From: Glandiceps talaboti
Taxonomy: Eukaryota; Hemichordata; Enteropneusta; Spengelidae
Direction of reading: 5' to 3'
Assembly: GCF_964340395.1 (NCBI RefSeq)
Contig: NC_135565.1
Location: forward strand, 1,489,001 to 1,553,000
DNA length: 64,000 bases
Shown piece after piece: positions 63,960-64,000 of the stretch; within the stretch, counting starts at the first letter, position 1; every line of letters begins with the position of its first letter. The position numbers and the translations under genes were made by a program. The notes under the pieces are model-generated. The model did not search any database and had not been told where the DNA came from. It saw nothing but the letters and a program-made list of their open reading frames with translations.

Positions 63960-64000
63960 TATAGGCGTGGTCTTGATGCTAGGCAAATTTACATACATTT
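63960..64000. repeat. Dispersed repeat family B, copy 3 (cut by window edge)
   Basis: GGCGTGGTCTTGATGCTAGG then CAAATTTACATACATTT matches the unit core of the copies at 9040-9725 and 20690-21115. Confidence 0.65.

Overview
The window is animal nuclear DNA, AT-rich and dominated by tandem repeats. It carries two spliced genes arranged head to head. On the minus strand are the first six coding exons of the TFIIH subunit p62 gene (GTF2H1), from 36870 down to 4007, continuing past the left edge. On the plus strand is what looks like a complete pitchfork/CIMAP3 (PIFO) cilium gene, from about 37442 to 51150. Long exon-poor introns, non-LTR retrotransposons with CR1/L2-type and YADD-type reverse transcriptases, a tRNA-headed SINE, and microsatellite-bearing dispersed elements point to a marine invertebrate (a lophotrochozoan or an invertebrate deuterostome). 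The clade is inferred and cannot be fixed from the sequence alone.

Layout. 1-4006: GTF2H1 intron 6, with a 36-bp array, a SINE inserted in a 38-bp array, then exon 6 (4007-4086). 4112-7417: 36-bp array in intron 5; exon 5 at 7544-7693. 7694-18551: intron 4, with a dispersed-repeat region, a CA tract, a 4.3-kb 37-bp array and a 2.9-kb 46-bp array; exon 4 at 18552-18702, whose 3' end and splice donor are tandemly duplicated. 18703-25735: intron 3, with a 56-bp array, a TATG tract, dispersed elements, a Helentron-like element, and a 37-bp array copied from the exon 3/intron junction; exon 3 at 25736-25832. 25833-36245: intron 2, with a 25-bp array, a 5.9-kb 59-bp array, a 30-bp array and a dead LINE; exons 2 and 1 at 36246-36447 and 36720-36870. 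About 36900-37441: shared promoter. 37442-51150: PIFO, with arrays in every intron. 51160-54630: 3' flank with a 53-bp array, a foldback and a second microsatellite/hairpin element. 54630-63875: one 38-42-bp array split by a CR1/L2-like LINE and by a 24-bp-TIR element carrying a foldback.

The genes. GTF2H1 is a housekeeping transcription/repair factor and PIFO is a ciliary microtubule-associated protein. They share an intergenic promoter of roughly 570 bp containing an RFX X-box-like site 111 bp upstream of the predicted PIFO start, which fits a ciliary gene. Reading frames join exactly across all recognised splice sites (GTF2H1 277 codons so far; PIFO 209 residues).

Main novelty. About two dozen different minisatellites fill well over half the window. 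Three of those in GTF2H1 start on, or contain copies of, the adjacent exon's 5' splice site. One intron therefore holds roughly 25 tandem copies of a good splice donor. Nearly all long open reading frames in the window are artefacts of stop-free repeat units.
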